The notes under the pieces were generated by a model. It was not told where the DNA came from. It saw only the letters and a program-made list of their open reading frames with translations, and did no database searches. Positions 1-9,243 of a DNA stretch of 64,000 nucleotides are shown in pieces (the stretch's first letter is position 1; every line of letters starts with the position of its first letter). The translations under genes were made by a program, and so were the position numbers. This DNA is from Thalassotalea litorea (GTDB lineage Bacteria; Pseudomonadota; Gammaproteobacteria; Enterobacterales; Alteromonadaceae): contig NZ_VCBC01000001.1 in assembly GCF_005843925.1 (NCBI RefSeq), positions 39,169 to 103,168 on the forward strand, written 5' to 3'.

Positions 1-408
1 GTCGTGCTGATCAAATTTCGCAAACGCTGTACTATCGATATCTAACACCGCAATACATTGGTCGGCGACATAAACCGGTAAGACGATTTCCGAATTACTC
101 GCGGCATCACAGGCGATATGTCCGCTAAACTGATGAACATCTTCTACCACCTGAATTTTGCCTTCGCTTACCGCACTGCCGCAAACACCTTTGCCGACAG
201 GGATACGAATACAGGCTACCTGCCCCTGAAAAGGGCCAAGGATCAGTTCATTATTATCCAAACGGTAAAAGCCTACCCAGTTAACATCATCCAGCGCATT
301 GAAAAGGATGGCACTAATATTGGCCATATTGGCAATAACGTCGGTTTCTCCGGCAGTGATAGCATCTACCTGCTGGACGAGGGTCTGATAAAATTCGCGT
401 TTATCCAT
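1..408 (-). CDS. msrC: Free methionine-(R)-sulfoxide reductase, GAF domain (partial)
   Basis: Reads as 136 codons on the minus strand from an ATG at 406-408 (MDKREFYQTL) and runs off the left window edge, so the C-terminus is missing. The protein is a single GAF domain of the fRMsr/YebR family, which reduces free Met-R-sulfoxide in the cytoplasm. The three family cysteines are visible: VACIRIPVGKGVCG holds the first two, ten residues apart, and HIACDAASNSEIV holds the third, matching Cys84/94/118 of the E. coli enzyme. The WVGFYR stretch is also typical. It is separated from the next minus-strand gene by 176 bp in which I see no gene. Identification is confident; only the end is unseen. Confidence 0.93.
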   Translation of the reverse strand, partial: MDKREFYQTLVQQVDAITAGETDVIANMANISAILFNALDDVNWVGFYRLDNNELILGPFQGQVACIRIPVGKGVCGSAVSEGKIQVVEDVHQFSGHIACDAASNSEIVLPVYVADQCIAVLDIDSTAFAKFDQHD

Positions 409-584
409 ATTTGCTAAAGGTCACTACATTGCTGCGTTGTCAGGGTAAGTTTGTCCTTTGAGTCAAATATTGAGCGAATTGCACAGATATTGTCGTAAAG
501 GGTAAACAGCCCAGTAGAAAAGCGCATAACATACCCTGTAACTCAGCCAAGTTAAAGCATTAGTTGTAAATTATCGAATAAAGC

Positions 585-1310
585 TTAGTTTATCTCAAAT
601 ATCAATCGCACCTGCGCCGATATTTGTTGCTCCGCGGGGATTGACTGATAGTTTGGCGCGTCTGCTGTCATGCCATACACGCGCCGTGGTGCAAAGCTTT
701 CAGACTCTTTCAAATAGACCACCGGCCCTAAGGATATATTCGCTTGTTTGGCAATACGACGCGCCTTAATTTTGGCATCATCGATGGCGGCATCCAGAGC
801 CTGCTGGTAAAAATAGTCCGCACGGCTGACTTCGTAGCGCAATCGAGAAACACTTGAGACACCAAGCTGGATCCCTTTTTCTAACAATTGATCATAGTGA
901 TTAAAGTTTAACAGAGTAAAGGTTATATTGCGGGCGACTTCAATCAAACCGGGTTGTTGTTGAGGATTTTGCTCTCCCTCGGCAGTAGCAGCGACCGGGT
1001 GAGGCGTTTCCGAAGCAAATATCGGTCGAATTCGCAGTTGAGATGATTCTATGTCTTTATCGGCGATGTACAATGTATCGGCCAGAGACAAAAGTTCTCG
1101 GGATTTTTTATCAACGATACTTTTCGCTTCATTCGCCGTTTTGGAGCGCTCACTAATGGTGATCGTAAAAATAAACGTATCGGGTTTAACGACGACCTCC
1201 CCTTTACCAATCACCTCAATACCACCAAGATTTGCGCCTTGGTTAGACTGACCATGGACAAGACTTGAAAACAAGGTTGCGACAATGATGAATATCAGAA
1301 TTTGTTTCAT
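585..1310 (-). CDS. Exported SIMPL-domain (DUF541) protein
   Basis: A 241-residue protein with a Sec-type signal peptide (MKQILIFIIVATLFSSLVHG, then QSN). The body carries the features of the SIMPL/DUF541 family: GGIEVIGKGEVVVKPD near the start, then alternating strands, and a late AIDDAKIKARRIAKQ helix followed by LGPVVYLKES. Related proteins (YggE/OMP26-like) are periplasmic and have been linked to oxidative stress, but the biochemical role is not established. The start overlaps the stop of the upstream DUF2057 gene by 4 bp (ATGA), so the two are very likely co-translated. Family assignment is firm; function is unknown. Confidence 0.88.
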   Translation of the reverse strand: MKQILIFIIVATLFSSLVHGQSNQGANLGGIEVIGKGEVVVKPDTFIFTITISERSKTANEAKSIVDKKSRELLSLADTLYIADKDIESSQLRIRPIFASETPHPVAATAEGEQNPQQQPGLIEVARNITFTLLNFNHYDQLLEKGIQLGVSSVSRLRYEVSRADYFYQQALDAAIDDAKIKARRIAKQANISLGPVVYLKESESFAPRRVYGMTADAPNYQSIPAEQQISAQVRLIFEIN

Positions 1311-1900
1311 TTGTGCTCCTCCTGTAGATATCGGATAAACTCCTGGCGTTCACTATCGGTGGCGAGCTCCCACCAGTATTCAAGCATTTCGACCGTATCT
1401 GGCCCGTGCGGTCGAAACTCCCCAGGATCATCACTTAAGCTCTGCTTAACCACTTGTTGACGCTTTTGTTGTTGCAATGACATCAGGTCTTGTTGATATT
1501 GTTTTTGTGACAATTGCTCAGCCCTTACCGGATCCCCATTGGCATCAACCAACTTAACCTGTGGCGATTTCGCATACGCTCTGGCAGCCTCTATCCCTAA
1601 CTGTTGCGGGTGATTTAACTGCAGCGCATCATTGCCATTAACGGTAAATATCAACACAAATGGCGCAGAGCGAACCGTTTCATGATGATCTTCGGTATCA
1701 TGCTCAAACATTTCGCGATATTGAATTTGTACCGCATGCTTACCAGACGCTAAGTCCAGTGTCGTTTCCTTAGTAAAATAGGATTTGCTTTGTTCTTCGC
1801 CATCGACAGACAGAACTTCAAAGGTATCAGGGATGGTTAGTTGTGCGGCCTGTGTTGCCAAAGAAAACAGCACAAACAGGCTGCCAAGAATTGCTTTCAT
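1307..1900 (-). CDS. DUF2057 (YccT-like) exported protein
   Basis: A 197-residue protein with an N-terminal signal peptide (MKAILGSLFVLFSLATQAAQ). The next part, TIPDTFEVLSVDGEEQ, then a HAVQIQYREMFEHDTEDHHE stretch and SAPFVLIFTV, is characteristic of DUF2057, the family of E. coli YccT (reported as an inhibitor of curli assembly). The C-terminal 60 residues are Gln/Lys rich and likely helical, ending in a WWELATDSERQEFIRYLQEE segment that is longer than in minimal family members. First gene of a two-gene unit with the SIMPL gene. Whether it acts on amyloid here cannot be told; no csg genes are in the window. Confidence 0.82.
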   Translation of the reverse strand: MKAILGSLFVLFSLATQAAQLTIPDTFEVLSVDGEEQSKSYFTKETTLDLASGKHAVQIQYREMFEHDTEDHHETVRSAPFVLIFTVNGNDALQLNHPQQLGIEAARAYAKSPQVKLVDANGDPVRAEQLSQKQYQQDLMSLQQQKRQQVVKQSLSDDPGEFRPHGPDTVEMLEYWWELATDSERQEFIRYLQEEHK

Positions 1901-1993
1901 ACTCGATTGATTTTTTATTACTGTATCCTTTTAATTTAGCTGACAATTGCCGCCTTAGACAAGGTAATCCGTTAAAAAATCATTAACTTATAA

Positions 1994-2019
1994 AATTAAA
2001 AGGCAGGATAATTCCTGCC
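1994..2019 (-). terminator. Terminator of the propionate operon
   Basis: On the minus strand GGCAGGA and TCCTGCC form a perfect 7-bp stem around a 4-nt loop (2002-2019), followed by TTTTAATTTT. It lies 25 bp after the prpF stop codon and closes the GntR-prpBC-acnD-prpF transcript. Confidence 0.75.
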
Positions 2020-2043
2020 ATTAGGTTCTGCGTTTAGCCACGC

Positions 2044-3237
2044 TCAGTCGGTTATGCTTGTCATGACTTGCCCGGGGATCCGAACCTGCCCTTCCATAAG
2101 AACTCGAGCGCTGCGACTCATGGAAACTGCGTGAACTTGCCAGTCCCCCTCATTTACGGAGGTACTAGCGCCAACCTTAAGTGTGCCTGACGGATGTCCA
2201 AACACCACGGAATCGGCACTATTTTGCGATAATGCGTTGGCGACAATCGTACCTGGAATGGCCGCTGCGGTACCGATCGCGACCGCCGCTGTACCCATCA
2301 TTGCATGATGTAGTTTTCCCATCGACAATGCACGAACCAAAATATCAATGGATTGAGCGGTAATGGTTTTACCGCTGGAGGCAACATACGTTGCAGGCGA
2401 TGCCACAAATGCCAGTTTTGGCGTATGCTGTCTGACTTTGGCTTCATCGAGTGATGAAATTAACCCCATTTTCATGGCACCATGTGCTCTGATGGTTTCT
2501 AGCCGTGCTAATAACGCGTCATCATTATTAATATCATCTTGGAGTTCTGTGCCCAAAAAACCCAATTGCTCTGCCGGAATGAAAATGGTCGGAATACCGG
2601 CATTAATAAACGTCGCATCAAAGCTGCCAATATCAGGAACCGACAAGGTGTCTGCGAGATTATCGGTTGGAAATAAAGAACCGTCTTTCGCCGCAGGGTC
2701 AATAAAATCGATCACGACTTCCGCTGCAGCAAACGTTACACCATCGAGTTCAAAATCACCGGTTTCCTGAACCTGATAATTACTCACTGGCACATGAGCA
2801 ATGATGGTTTTTTCTATATTTACCTGCCAAATACGGACTTTAACGACGCCATTCTCGGGAATTGCGGATGCGCTCAACATGCCTTGTTCAATGGCAAAAG
2901 CGCCAACCGCTGCGGTCAAATTACCGCAATTGCCACTCCAGTCAACGAAAGGTTTATCAATGGCCACCTGGCCAAATAGATAGTCAACGTCATGATCCGG
3001 TTTAGCACTCGGCGAGAGGATCACGGTTTTACTGGTACTTGACGTCGCGCCCCCCATTCCGTCAGTCTGTTTCTGGTAAGGATCTGGGCTGCCAATTACC
3101 CGCAGCAATAACGCGTCGCGGGCCGCGCCTGCCTGTTGTGCCGCTTGCGGTAAATCTTTCAAATTGAAAAATACACCTTTACTGGTACCGCCGCGCATAT
3201 AGGTGGCTGGAATTTTTATTTGTGGAAGATGAGTCAT
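2044..3237 (-). CDS. prpF: 2-methylaconitate cis-trans isomerase PrpF
   Basis: 397 residues. PrpF isomerises the 2-methylaconitate made by AcnD so that it can be rehydrated to 2-methylisocitrate; AcnD and PrpF together replace PrpD in many gammaproteobacteria. The N-terminus IPATYMRGGTSKGVFF and the GMGGATSSTSKT and WSGNCGNLTAAVGAFAIE stretches are diagnostic of the family (diaminopimelate-epimerase fold). The ATG at 3235-3237 is preferred over an in-frame TTG three bases earlier because an AGGAG sits at suitable spacing. Last gene of the operon, 83 bp after acnD, and followed by a hairpin terminator. Confidence 0.95.
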   Translation of the reverse strand: MTHLPQIKIPATYMRGGTSKGVFFNLKDLPQAAQQAGAARDALLLRVIGSPDPYQKQTDGMGGATSSTSKTVILSPSAKPDHDVDYLFGQVAIDKPFVDWSGNCGNLTAAVGAFAIEQGMLSASAIPENGVVKVRIWQVNIEKTIIAHVPVSNYQVQETGDFELDGVTFAAAEVVIDFIDPAAKDGSLFPTDNLADTLSVPDIGSFDATFINAGIPTIFIPAEQLGFLGTELQDDINNDDALLARLETIRAHGAMKMGLISSLDEAKVRQHTPKLAFVASPATYVASSGKTITAQSIDILVRALSMGKLHHAMMGTAAVAIGTAAAIPGTIVANALSQNSADSVVFGHPSGTLKVGASTSVNEGDWQVHAVSMSRSARVLMEGQVRIPGQVMTSITD

Positions 3238-3320
3238 CAATCTCTCCTGTAATTATTGTCAGCGTGACCCTTGCCAATTACGATAGATATAGCATTCGCA
3301 GTGCCACGCTTGACGAACCT

Positions 3321-5924
3321 CTAGGTATTAGAGCTCAAAAAATCATCGGCAAACTTTTGTAATACCCCGCCGGCACCATACACCGAGACTTCTTCTGCAG
3401 TATCAAGCCGACATGTCACAGGGATCTCAACTGTTTCGCCATTATTGCGGGTCATAAGTACCGTCATCCGTGCGCCTGGTGCTGGTGTACCTGTCACATC
3501 AAAAGTTTCACTGCCATCAATGCCATAAGTATGGCGAGTCTCATGGGCTGTAAATTCCAGCGGTAACACCCCCATTCCCACCAAATTCGTGCGATGAATT
3601 CGCTCAAACCCTTCGGCGACAATCACCTCTACGCCAGCAAGCCGAACGCCTTTCGCGGCCCAGTCACGAGAAGATCCCTGACCATAATCCGCGCCTGCGA
3701 TGATAATTAACGGCTGCGCACGTTCCATATAGGTTTCGATGGCTTCCCACATTCGTAATTGTCGCCCTTCAGGTTCAATACGTGCCAACGACCCCTGTAT
3801 GATTTCACCGTTGTTATCGCGCACCATTTCATTTAGCAGTTTTGGGTTGGCAAAGGTTGCACGCTGCGCCGTTAAGTGATCGCCTCGGTGAGTTGCATAG
3901 GAATTAAAATCTTCTTCCGGCAAGCCCATTTTCGCCAGGTACTCGCCCGCCGCAGATGACGCCAGAATCGCGTTGGATGGCGACAAGTGATCGGTGGTAA
4001 TATTATCCCCCAACACCGCCAACGGACGCATACCTCGCATCATGCGTTCTTTGGCTAATGCCCCTTGCCAATAGGGTGGACGGCGAATATAAGTACTCAT
4101 GTCTCGCCAATCGTATAAGGGGCTTTCGGCACTGTCGACATTGCGAATTTCGAACATAGGCTGGTACACTTTTTTGAACTGCTCGGGTTTCACCGCACGG
4201 CAGACAATGGCATCAATCTCTGCATCACTTGGCCAGATGTCTTTTAAGCGTATGTCGTTGCCAGCATCATCAGTCCCTAATACATCCTGCTCAATATCAA
4301 ATCGAATGGTTCCGGCAATTGCATAGGCGACGACCAGCGGCGGAGACGCCAAAAAGGCCTGTTTCGCATAAGGGTGAATACGACCATCAAAATTACGATT
4401 CCCCGATAAGACTGCGGTGGAATATAAGTCCCGTTCAATCACTTCCTGTTGTATTTTTGGATCTAGGGCACCGGACATACCATTACAGGTTGTACAGGCA
4501 TAGCCAACAATACCGAAGCCGAGCTGTTCTAATTCTGTGAGTAAGCCCGCTTCTTCCAGATACAATTTTATGACTTTAGAGCCCGGAGCAAATGAGGTTT
4601 TAACCCAAGGTTTGCGCACCAACCCCAACTCATTGGCGCGTTTGGCGACAAGCGCCGCGGCAATGACATTGCGAGGGTTTGAGGTATTGGTACAACTGGT
4701 AATTGCCGCAATAATACAAGCGCCATCTGGCATATTCCCTTGCCAGTTATCGAGATCCGGTTGTTGCCATTCGCAGGCGATCTGCCGTTCTGCCAACGCC
4801 GAGGTTGGCAGGCGACGATGTGGGTTAGAAGGACCTGCCATATTGCGAACAACACTGGACAAGTCAAACTCAAGCACCCGCTCGTATTGGGCGCCGGTCA
4901 TATCATCGGCCCATAACCCCATGGTTTTGGCATAGTTTTCGACCAGTGCGATCTGCTCGGGTTCACGACCGGTCAGGGTTAGATAATCGATGGTTTGCTC
5001 ATCGATATAGAACATGCCAGCCGATGCACCAAACTCCGGGGTCATATTCGAAATCGTCGCACGATCGCCAATGGTAAGTTGACGAGCGCCGTCACCGAAA
5101 AACTCCAGATAGGTGGAAACGACTCGTTCGTTGCGCAAAAACTCGGTAATGGCCAAAACAATATCGGTTGCCGTAATGCCTGGTTGGCGCTTTCCGGTAA
5201 GCTTCACCCCGACAATGTCCGGTAAACGCATCATCGAAGGACGCCCTAACATCACCGTTTCAGCTTCCAGACCACCAACACCAATCGCAATAACCCCTAA
5301 GGCATCTACGTGGGGGGTATGGGAGTCGGTACCAACACAGGTATCCGGGAAAGCGACACCATCTCGGGCTTGAATAACCGGCGACATTTTTTCCAGATTG
5401 ATCTGGTGCATGATGCCATTGCCTGCGGGGATCACATCGACATTTTCAAAGGCGGTTTTTGTCCATTCGATAAAGTGAAATCTATCTTCATTACGTCTAT
5501 CTTCAATTGCCCGGTTTTTATCAAACGCCTGGGGGTCAAACCCCGGTGCTTCTACCGCCAACGAGTGATCGACGATCAACTGGGTGGGGACCACAGGGTT
5601 TACCTTGGCCGGATCACCGCCTTTTAATGCAATCGCATCTCGCAACCCAGCAAGATCGACCAGCGCGGTTTGCCCTAAGATATCGTGACAAACGACACGT
5701 GCCGGGTACCAGGGAAAGTCCAAATCGCGTTTTCTTTCGATGATCTGTAACAAACAATCGTTCAGAATGTCTGGATCGCATTTACGAACCAACTGCTCTG
5801 CAAGTATTTTTGAGGTATACGGTAAAGTGGCATAACTGCCGGGTTTTAACGTTTCAATCGCTTCTTTGCTATCAAAAAAGTCAATATTGGCATTGGGTAA
5901 AGGTTTTCGGAATTGGTAATTCAT
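3321..5924 (-). CDS. acnD: Fe/S-dependent 2-methylcitrate dehydratase AcnD
   Basis: About 867 residues, an aconitase-superfamily enzyme that dehydrates 2-methylcitrate to 2-methylaconitate in propionate breakdown. The 4Fe-4S ligands are visible in AITSCTNTSNPRNV and YACTTCNGMSG. The C-terminal swivel domain carries GADYGQGSSRDWAAKG. The start MNYQFRKPLP (ATG 5922-5924) matches the usual AcnD N-terminus; an upstream in-frame GTG at 5936 would only add MDID. AcnD rather than AcnA is chosen because prpF directly follows and prpC/prpB precede it. Confidence 0.95.
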   Translation of the reverse strand: MNYQFRKPLPNANIDFFDSKEAIETLKPGSYATLPYTSKILAEQLVRKCDPDILNDCLLQIIERKRDLDFPWYPARVVCHDILGQTALVDLAGLRDAIALKGGDPAKVNPVVPTQLIVDHSLAVEAPGFDPQAFDKNRAIEDRRNEDRFHFIEWTKTAFENVDVIPAGNGIMHQINLEKMSPVIQARDGVAFPDTCVGTDSHTPHVDALGVIAIGVGGLEAETVMLGRPSMMRLPDIVGVKLTGKRQPGITATDIVLAITEFLRNERVVSTYLEFFGDGARQLTIGDRATISNMTPEFGASAGMFYIDEQTIDYLTLTGREPEQIALVENYAKTMGLWADDMTGAQYERVLEFDLSSVVRNMAGPSNPHRRLPTSALAERQIACEWQQPDLDNWQGNMPDGACIIAAITSCTNTSNPRNVIAAALVAKRANELGLVRKPWVKTSFAPGSKVIKLYLEEAGLLTELEQLGFGIVGYACTTCNGMSGALDPKIQQEVIERDLYSTAVLSGNRNFDGRIHPYAKQAFLASPPLVVAYAIAGTIRFDIEQDVLGTDDAGNDIRLKDIWPSDAEIDAIVCRAVKPEQFKKVYQPMFEIRNVDSAESPLYDWRDMSTYIRRPPYWQGALAKERMMRGMRPLAVLGDNITTDHLSPSNAILASSAAGEYLAKMGLPEEDFNSYATHRGDHLTAQRATFANPKLLNEMVRDNNGEIIQGSLARIEPEGRQLRMWEAIETYMERAQPLIIIAGADYGQGSSRDWAAKGVRLAGVEVIVAEGFERIHRTNLVGMGVLPLEFTAHETRHTYGIDGSETFDVTGTPAPGARMTVLMTRNNGETVEIPVTCRLDTAEEVSVYGAGGVLQKFADDFLSSNT

Positions 5925-6030
5925 ATCAATATCCACAAGAAATTAGAAATGTTGGGGAAACAACCGCTTCCCCAGACAGGTGTTGCTTGATACTGCGTTT
6001 AATTACGCAAAATCAAGCTTGATCGCAGCG

Positions 6031-7155
6031 TTATCGTTCATCGATTGGCGTGACTGTACGAGGCTCTGGGCCAATATAATCGGCACTTGGGCGAATAATG
6101 CGATTATTGTCCCGTTGTTCCATCACATGAGCTGCCCAACCGGTTAATCTTGAGCAGACAAATATCGGCGTAAACAACTTGGTTGGAATTCCCATAAAGT
6201 GATAGGCCGATGCATGGAAAAAATCGGCATTGCAAAACAGCTTTTTGCTATCCCACATATATTCTTCGCAGGCCACGGAAATATCATAAAGGCTACTGTC
6301 ACCATATTCTTCCGCCAGTTTTTCTGACCACTGCTTGATAATCACATTTCGTGGATCGCTGGTGCGATAAACCGCGTGACCAAAGCCCATGATCTTTTCT
6401 TTGCGTTCAAGCATACCCGCCATTTGAATCTTGGCATCTGCTGGCGATTTAAAGGTTTGGATCATATCCATCGCCGCTTCATTGGCGCCGCCATGCAATG
6501 GCCCACGTAACGAGCCAATCGCACCGGTGACACAGGAAAACATATCCGATAGCGTTGAGGCACAGACTCGAGCGGTAAAGGTCGAAGCGTTAAATTCATG
6601 CTCAGCATAGAGAATTAATGAAACATCGATAACACGACGGTGCAGCTCAGAGGGGGTTTTGCCAGTCAATAATTTAAGGAAGTGACCGCCTATCGTGTCT
6701 TCATCCGTTACACAGTCGATTTCCACACCTTGATGTGAATATCGATACCAGTAGGTCATGATCGCAGGAAATGCCGCCAAGAGACGGTTAGCGGCGCGAT
6801 TTTGCTCACTAAAATCAAGTTCCGGCTCCAGGTTCCCTAAAAAAGAACAACCGGTGCGCATCACATCCATCGGATGCGTGTCTTTTGGGATCCGTTGCAG
6901 CACTTCTTTTAATGCCTGCGGCAGATCGCGCATAGGTTGCAGCTCAGATTTGTATGCTTGTAGTTGACTCTTATTCGGCAATTCGCCATTAAACAATAGG
7001 AAAGCCACTTCTTCAAACGTAGCATTCTCAGCCAAATCGGAAACATCGTAACCACCGTAGGTTAACCCTGTACCGGATTTACCGACTGTACACAGTTTTG
7101 TTTCTCCGGCACTTTGACCGCGTAATCCTGCGCCAGCTAATTTCTTGTCGACCAT
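6031..7155 (-). CDS. prpC: 2-methylcitrate synthase PrpC
   Basis: 374 residues; condenses propionyl-CoA with oxaloacetate to 2-methylcitrate. Citrate-synthase fold with the catalytic histidine region GPLHGGANEAAMDM, the second histidine in GFGHAVYR and the aspartate in CNADFFHASAYHFMGIP. Shorter than the hexameric GltA type and with the PrpC-like CTVGKSGTGLTYGGYDVSDLA start. The ATG at 7153-7155 has GGGAAG seven bases upstream, so it is preferred to an in-frame GTG at 7191. Lies between prpB and acnD, which fixes the specificity. Confidence 0.94.
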   Translation of the reverse strand: MVDKKLAGAGLRGQSAGETKLCTVGKSGTGLTYGGYDVSDLAENATFEEVAFLLFNGELPNKSQLQAYKSELQPMRDLPQALKEVLQRIPKDTHPMDVMRTGCSFLGNLEPELDFSEQNRAANRLLAAFPAIMTYWYRYSHQGVEIDCVTDEDTIGGHFLKLLTGKTPSELHRRVIDVSLILYAEHEFNASTFTARVCASTLSDMFSCVTGAIGSLRGPLHGGANEAAMDMIQTFKSPADAKIQMAGMLERKEKIMGFGHAVYRTSDPRNVIIKQWSEKLAEEYGDSSLYDISVACEEYMWDSKKLFCNADFFHASAYHFMGIPTKLFTPIFVCSRLTGWAAHVMEQRDNNRIIRPSADYIGPEPRTVTPIDER

Positions 7156-7260
7156 AATTATCTTCCCGTTTTTGTATCTTGTTGTTATCACTTATCGAAG
7201 CCCGCCTGCTAAAAAGCGGGATAATTAATCAAAAATTGGACTCTGTTGCTGACTTTGTTT

Positions 7261-8151
7261 TTATTTATTTTTGCCTTTAGCAAAGAGTGAATCCAATTTC
7301 TGTTCGTAATCGTGGTACCCGAGGTAATCATATAAATCCATGCGCGTTTGCATGGTGTCGATTACCGCTTTTTGGTCACCGTCCGCCAGCAGCGTCTTGT
7401 AAACCAATTCCGCAGCCTTGTTCATGGCGCGAAACGCAGACAATGGATAAAGCACCATCGCGCACCCCCATTCGCCAAGTTGCTCTTTGTTCCACAACTC
7501 GGTTTTTCCAAACTCGGTAATATTGGCCAAAATTGGCACATTCAGTGCTTCGGAAAACGCTCGGTAGTGTTCTTCTGTTTGTACCGCTTCTGCAAAAATA
7601 CCATCGGCACCAGCAGCAACATAGGCCTTAGCACGTTCTATTGCCGCTTCCAGACCTTCCTGAGCAAAAGAGTCAGTGCGGGCCATAATAAAAAAGTCAC
7701 GATCGCTACGTGCATCGACTGCCGCTTTAATGCGATCAACCATCTCAGCGGTTGACACGATTTCTTTATTAGGACGATGGCCACAGCGTTTTTGCGCAAC
7801 CTGATCTTCCAAATGCACCGCAGCGGCGCCAGCCTTTTCCATATCGCGAATGGTTTTGGCGATATTAAATGCACCGCCCCAACCCGTATCAATATCAACC
7901 ATCAAAGGTAAATCGCATGCACTGGTGATGCGCTGAACGTCGGCGACCACATCATTGAGCGAGGTCATACCAAGATCCGGTAAACCATAAGATGCATTAG
8001 CAACCCCACCACCCGATAAATAAATCGCCTGATGGCCTAATTGTTGTGCCATCATTGCGCAGTAGGCGTTAATCGTCCCTACGATTTGCAGCGGTTGATT
8101 GGCGGCTAATGCTTGTCTAAATTTCGCGCCCGGCGAAAGTCGATTTGCCAT
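7261..8151 (-). CDS. prpB: 2-methylisocitrate lyase PrpB
   Basis: 296 residues. Cleaves 2-methylisocitrate to pyruvate and succinate, the last step of the cycle. Isocitrate-lyase/PEP-mutase TIM barrel with the family signature [10 protein letters not shown] containing the catalytic cysteine, and metal-site DIDTGWGG and HLEDQV. Its ATG overlaps the stop of the upstream regulator gene by one base (TAATG), with AAGGAAAA as ribosome binding site, so translation is probably coupled. Confidence 0.96.
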   Translation of the reverse strand: MANRLSPGAKFRQALAANQPLQIVGTINAYCAMMAQQLGHQAIYLSGGGVANASYGLPDLGMTSLNDVVADVQRITSACDLPLMVDIDTGWGGAFNIAKTIRDMEKAGAAAVHLEDQVAQKRCGHRPNKEIVSTAEMVDRIKAAVDARSDRDFFIMARTDSFAQEGLEAAIERAKAYVAAGADGIFAEAVQTEEHYRAFSEALNVPILANITEFGKTELWNKEQLGEWGCAMVLYPLSAFRAMNKAAELVYKTLLADGDQKAVIDTMQTRMDLYDYLGYHDYEQKLDSLFAKGKNK

Positions 8152-8879
8152 TATAATTTTCCTTCTAGCTGTAATTTGTTCTCGATGTTTTTTCTTGATG
8201 CCGCAATATGGCGTCGCATCAGCATTTCGGCCAACTCACCATCCCGATCAGCGATGGCCGTTAATATGGCCTGATGTTCAATAAACGCGCGACTGGCTCG
8301 TGGCGAATTCATCCCAAACTGGCAACGATACATGCGGACTAAATGGTAGAGCTCACCACATAAAATATTAATCAGTTGTTGATTATGCGATCCTTGAATC
8401 ACTCGATAGTGAAAGTCTAAATCCCCTTCTTCCTGATAATAGGCCACACCTTGTTGCACGGACTGGCTATTACCATGCGTCGTTAACACATCCTGAAGAT
8501 CGGATATTTCCTGATCCGTCATACTTGCAGCGGCAAGCCGACAGGCCATGCCTTCAAGCGCCTCTCGAACCAGATAAATTTCCAACAATCCTTGAACCGT
8601 GCATTCAACGACCCGACTGCCGACATTTGCCTTGCGATGAATCAAATGACATTTTTCAAGTCGATTCAGAGCCTCTCTAAGGGTAGAACGAGAAACCTGA
8701 TATTGTTTGGCGAGTTCCGGCTCACTAATTTTGCTACCTGCGGCAATATGACCTTCAACGATAGCGTACTGGATTTGTTCAAAAACTTTGTCTGCCGTAG
8801 TTACGGCTTGAGTTTTGGTGGGGTTATTTACCAAAGACTGTATGCTTTCCTGAGTCAAAATCACTCCAATTGTCGACAA
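8151..8879 (-). CDS. prpR: GntR/FCD-family regulator of the propionate operon
   Basis: 242 residues in the longest frame. A winged helix of the GntR type occupies about residues 28-95 ([20 protein letters not shown], then [10 protein letters not shown]), followed by an all-helical FCD ligand domain with the metal/ligand histidines in DLDFHYRVI and [17 protein letters not shown]. Position as first gene of the prp operon makes it the local regulator, presumably sensing a cycle intermediate. This is not the sigma-54 type PrpR of E. coli; the symbol is used by function. The start is uncertain: TTG 8879, GTG 8864 and TTG 8834 are all in frame, none has an ideal ribosome binding site, and the TTG at 8879 lies inside a palindromic operator. 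Confidence 0.85.
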   Translation of the reverse strand: MSTIGVILTQESIQSLVNNPTKTQAVTTADKVFEQIQYAIVEGHIAAGSKISEPELAKQYQVSRSTLREALNRLEKCHLIHRKANVGSRVVECTVQGLLEIYLVREALEGMACRLAAASMTDQEISDLQDVLTTHGNSQSVQQGVAYYQEEGDLDFHYRVIQGSHNQQLINILCGELYHLVRMYRCQFGMNSPRASRAFIEHQAILTAIADRDGELAEMLMRRHIAASRKNIENKLQLEGKL

Positions 8880-8881
8880 TT
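8868..8881. promoter_or_regulatory. Palindromic operator at the regulator start
   Basis: AATTGTCGACAATT, a perfect 14-bp palindrome covering the furthest-upstream start codon of the GntR gene. Its core TTGTCGACAA recurs as half sites 60-90 bp upstream, so it is read as an autoregulatory site for the propionate regulator. The link to that protein is inference. Confidence 0.6.
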
Positions 8882-8918
8882 TATAAAGCAGAGTTGATTC
8901 TCGACTAATATTTAGCGG

Positions 8919-8967
8919 TTGTCAACTAGATGTCGTCAGGATTGTCGACACTAGGTGTCGACAATCC
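8919..8967. promoter_or_regulatory. Tandem operators upstream of the propionate operon
   Basis: 8939-8967 holds a perfect inverted repeat with 13-bp arms (GGATTGTCGACAC and its complement) around a TAG centre. Directly beside it, 8919-8938 reads TTGTCAACTAGATGTCGTCA, a degraded copy with the same TAG centre and a 2-bp contraction. With the palindrome at 8868 this makes three related sites in 100 bp, suited to a dimeric GntR/FCD repressor. Assignment to the adjacent regulator is inference. Confidence 0.6.
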
Positions 8968-8980
8968 TACCAGAGCACGA

Positions 8981-9091
8981 ATGAACAATAGTGAGGGGGT
9001 AATGAACAACAATCGCTGTGCCAAATGCCGCCAGCAAACGCACGTACTTCACGGTTTCGAAATACAACAGGCGATCATTACCGCGGATTAA
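8981..9091 (+). CDS. Possible small CxxC protein
   Basis: An ORF of 36 codons, MNNSEGVMNNN followed by RCAKCRQQTH and ending IITAD, too short for standard gene calling. Its internal ATG at 9002 has GAGGGGG a few bases upstream, a strong ribosome binding site, giving a 29-residue product with one CAKC pair. It lies just beyond the propionate operators and upstream of a plus-strand promoter-like region. I do not recognise it. The strong ribosome binding site is the only real support; it could equally be chance. Confidence 0.3.
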   Translation: MNNSEGVMNNNRCAKCRQQTHVLHGFEIQQAIITAD

Positions 9092-9154
9092 ATGTCTAGA
9101 TTGAAAGTGTCATTGTCATGAATGGTAAATACCAGGACGTCGATAAAATGAATT

Positions 9155-9205
9155 TTCACACAAAAGTTGTGAATAAATTGTGAACATATTGTGATCTAGA
9201 TCAAT
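9155..9205. promoter_or_regulatory. Phased direct repeats with FNR/CRP-like palindrome
   Basis: TTGTGAA, TTGTGAA and TTGTGAT begin at 9167, 9178 and 9189, exactly 11 bp apart, the spacing used by OmpR-family response regulators such as ArcA. The third copy runs into GTGATCTAGATCAA (9191-9204), one base off the FNR consensus; the same bases also fit a CRP site (TGTGA-N6-TCAAT, 9190-9205). The first copy is also the right arm of TTCACA-N7-TGTGAA (9155-9173). A TATACT box follows at 9232. Which protein binds is inference. Confidence 0.5.
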
Positions 9206-9243
9206 AGATGCGACGTTTATTTTTGCAAGGATATACTGCAGGT

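Noticed and set aside
118..417. Plus-strand open frame of 99 codons
   Set aside because: It is antisense to the fRMsr gene, whose catalytic cysteines and GAF pattern are clear on the minus strand.
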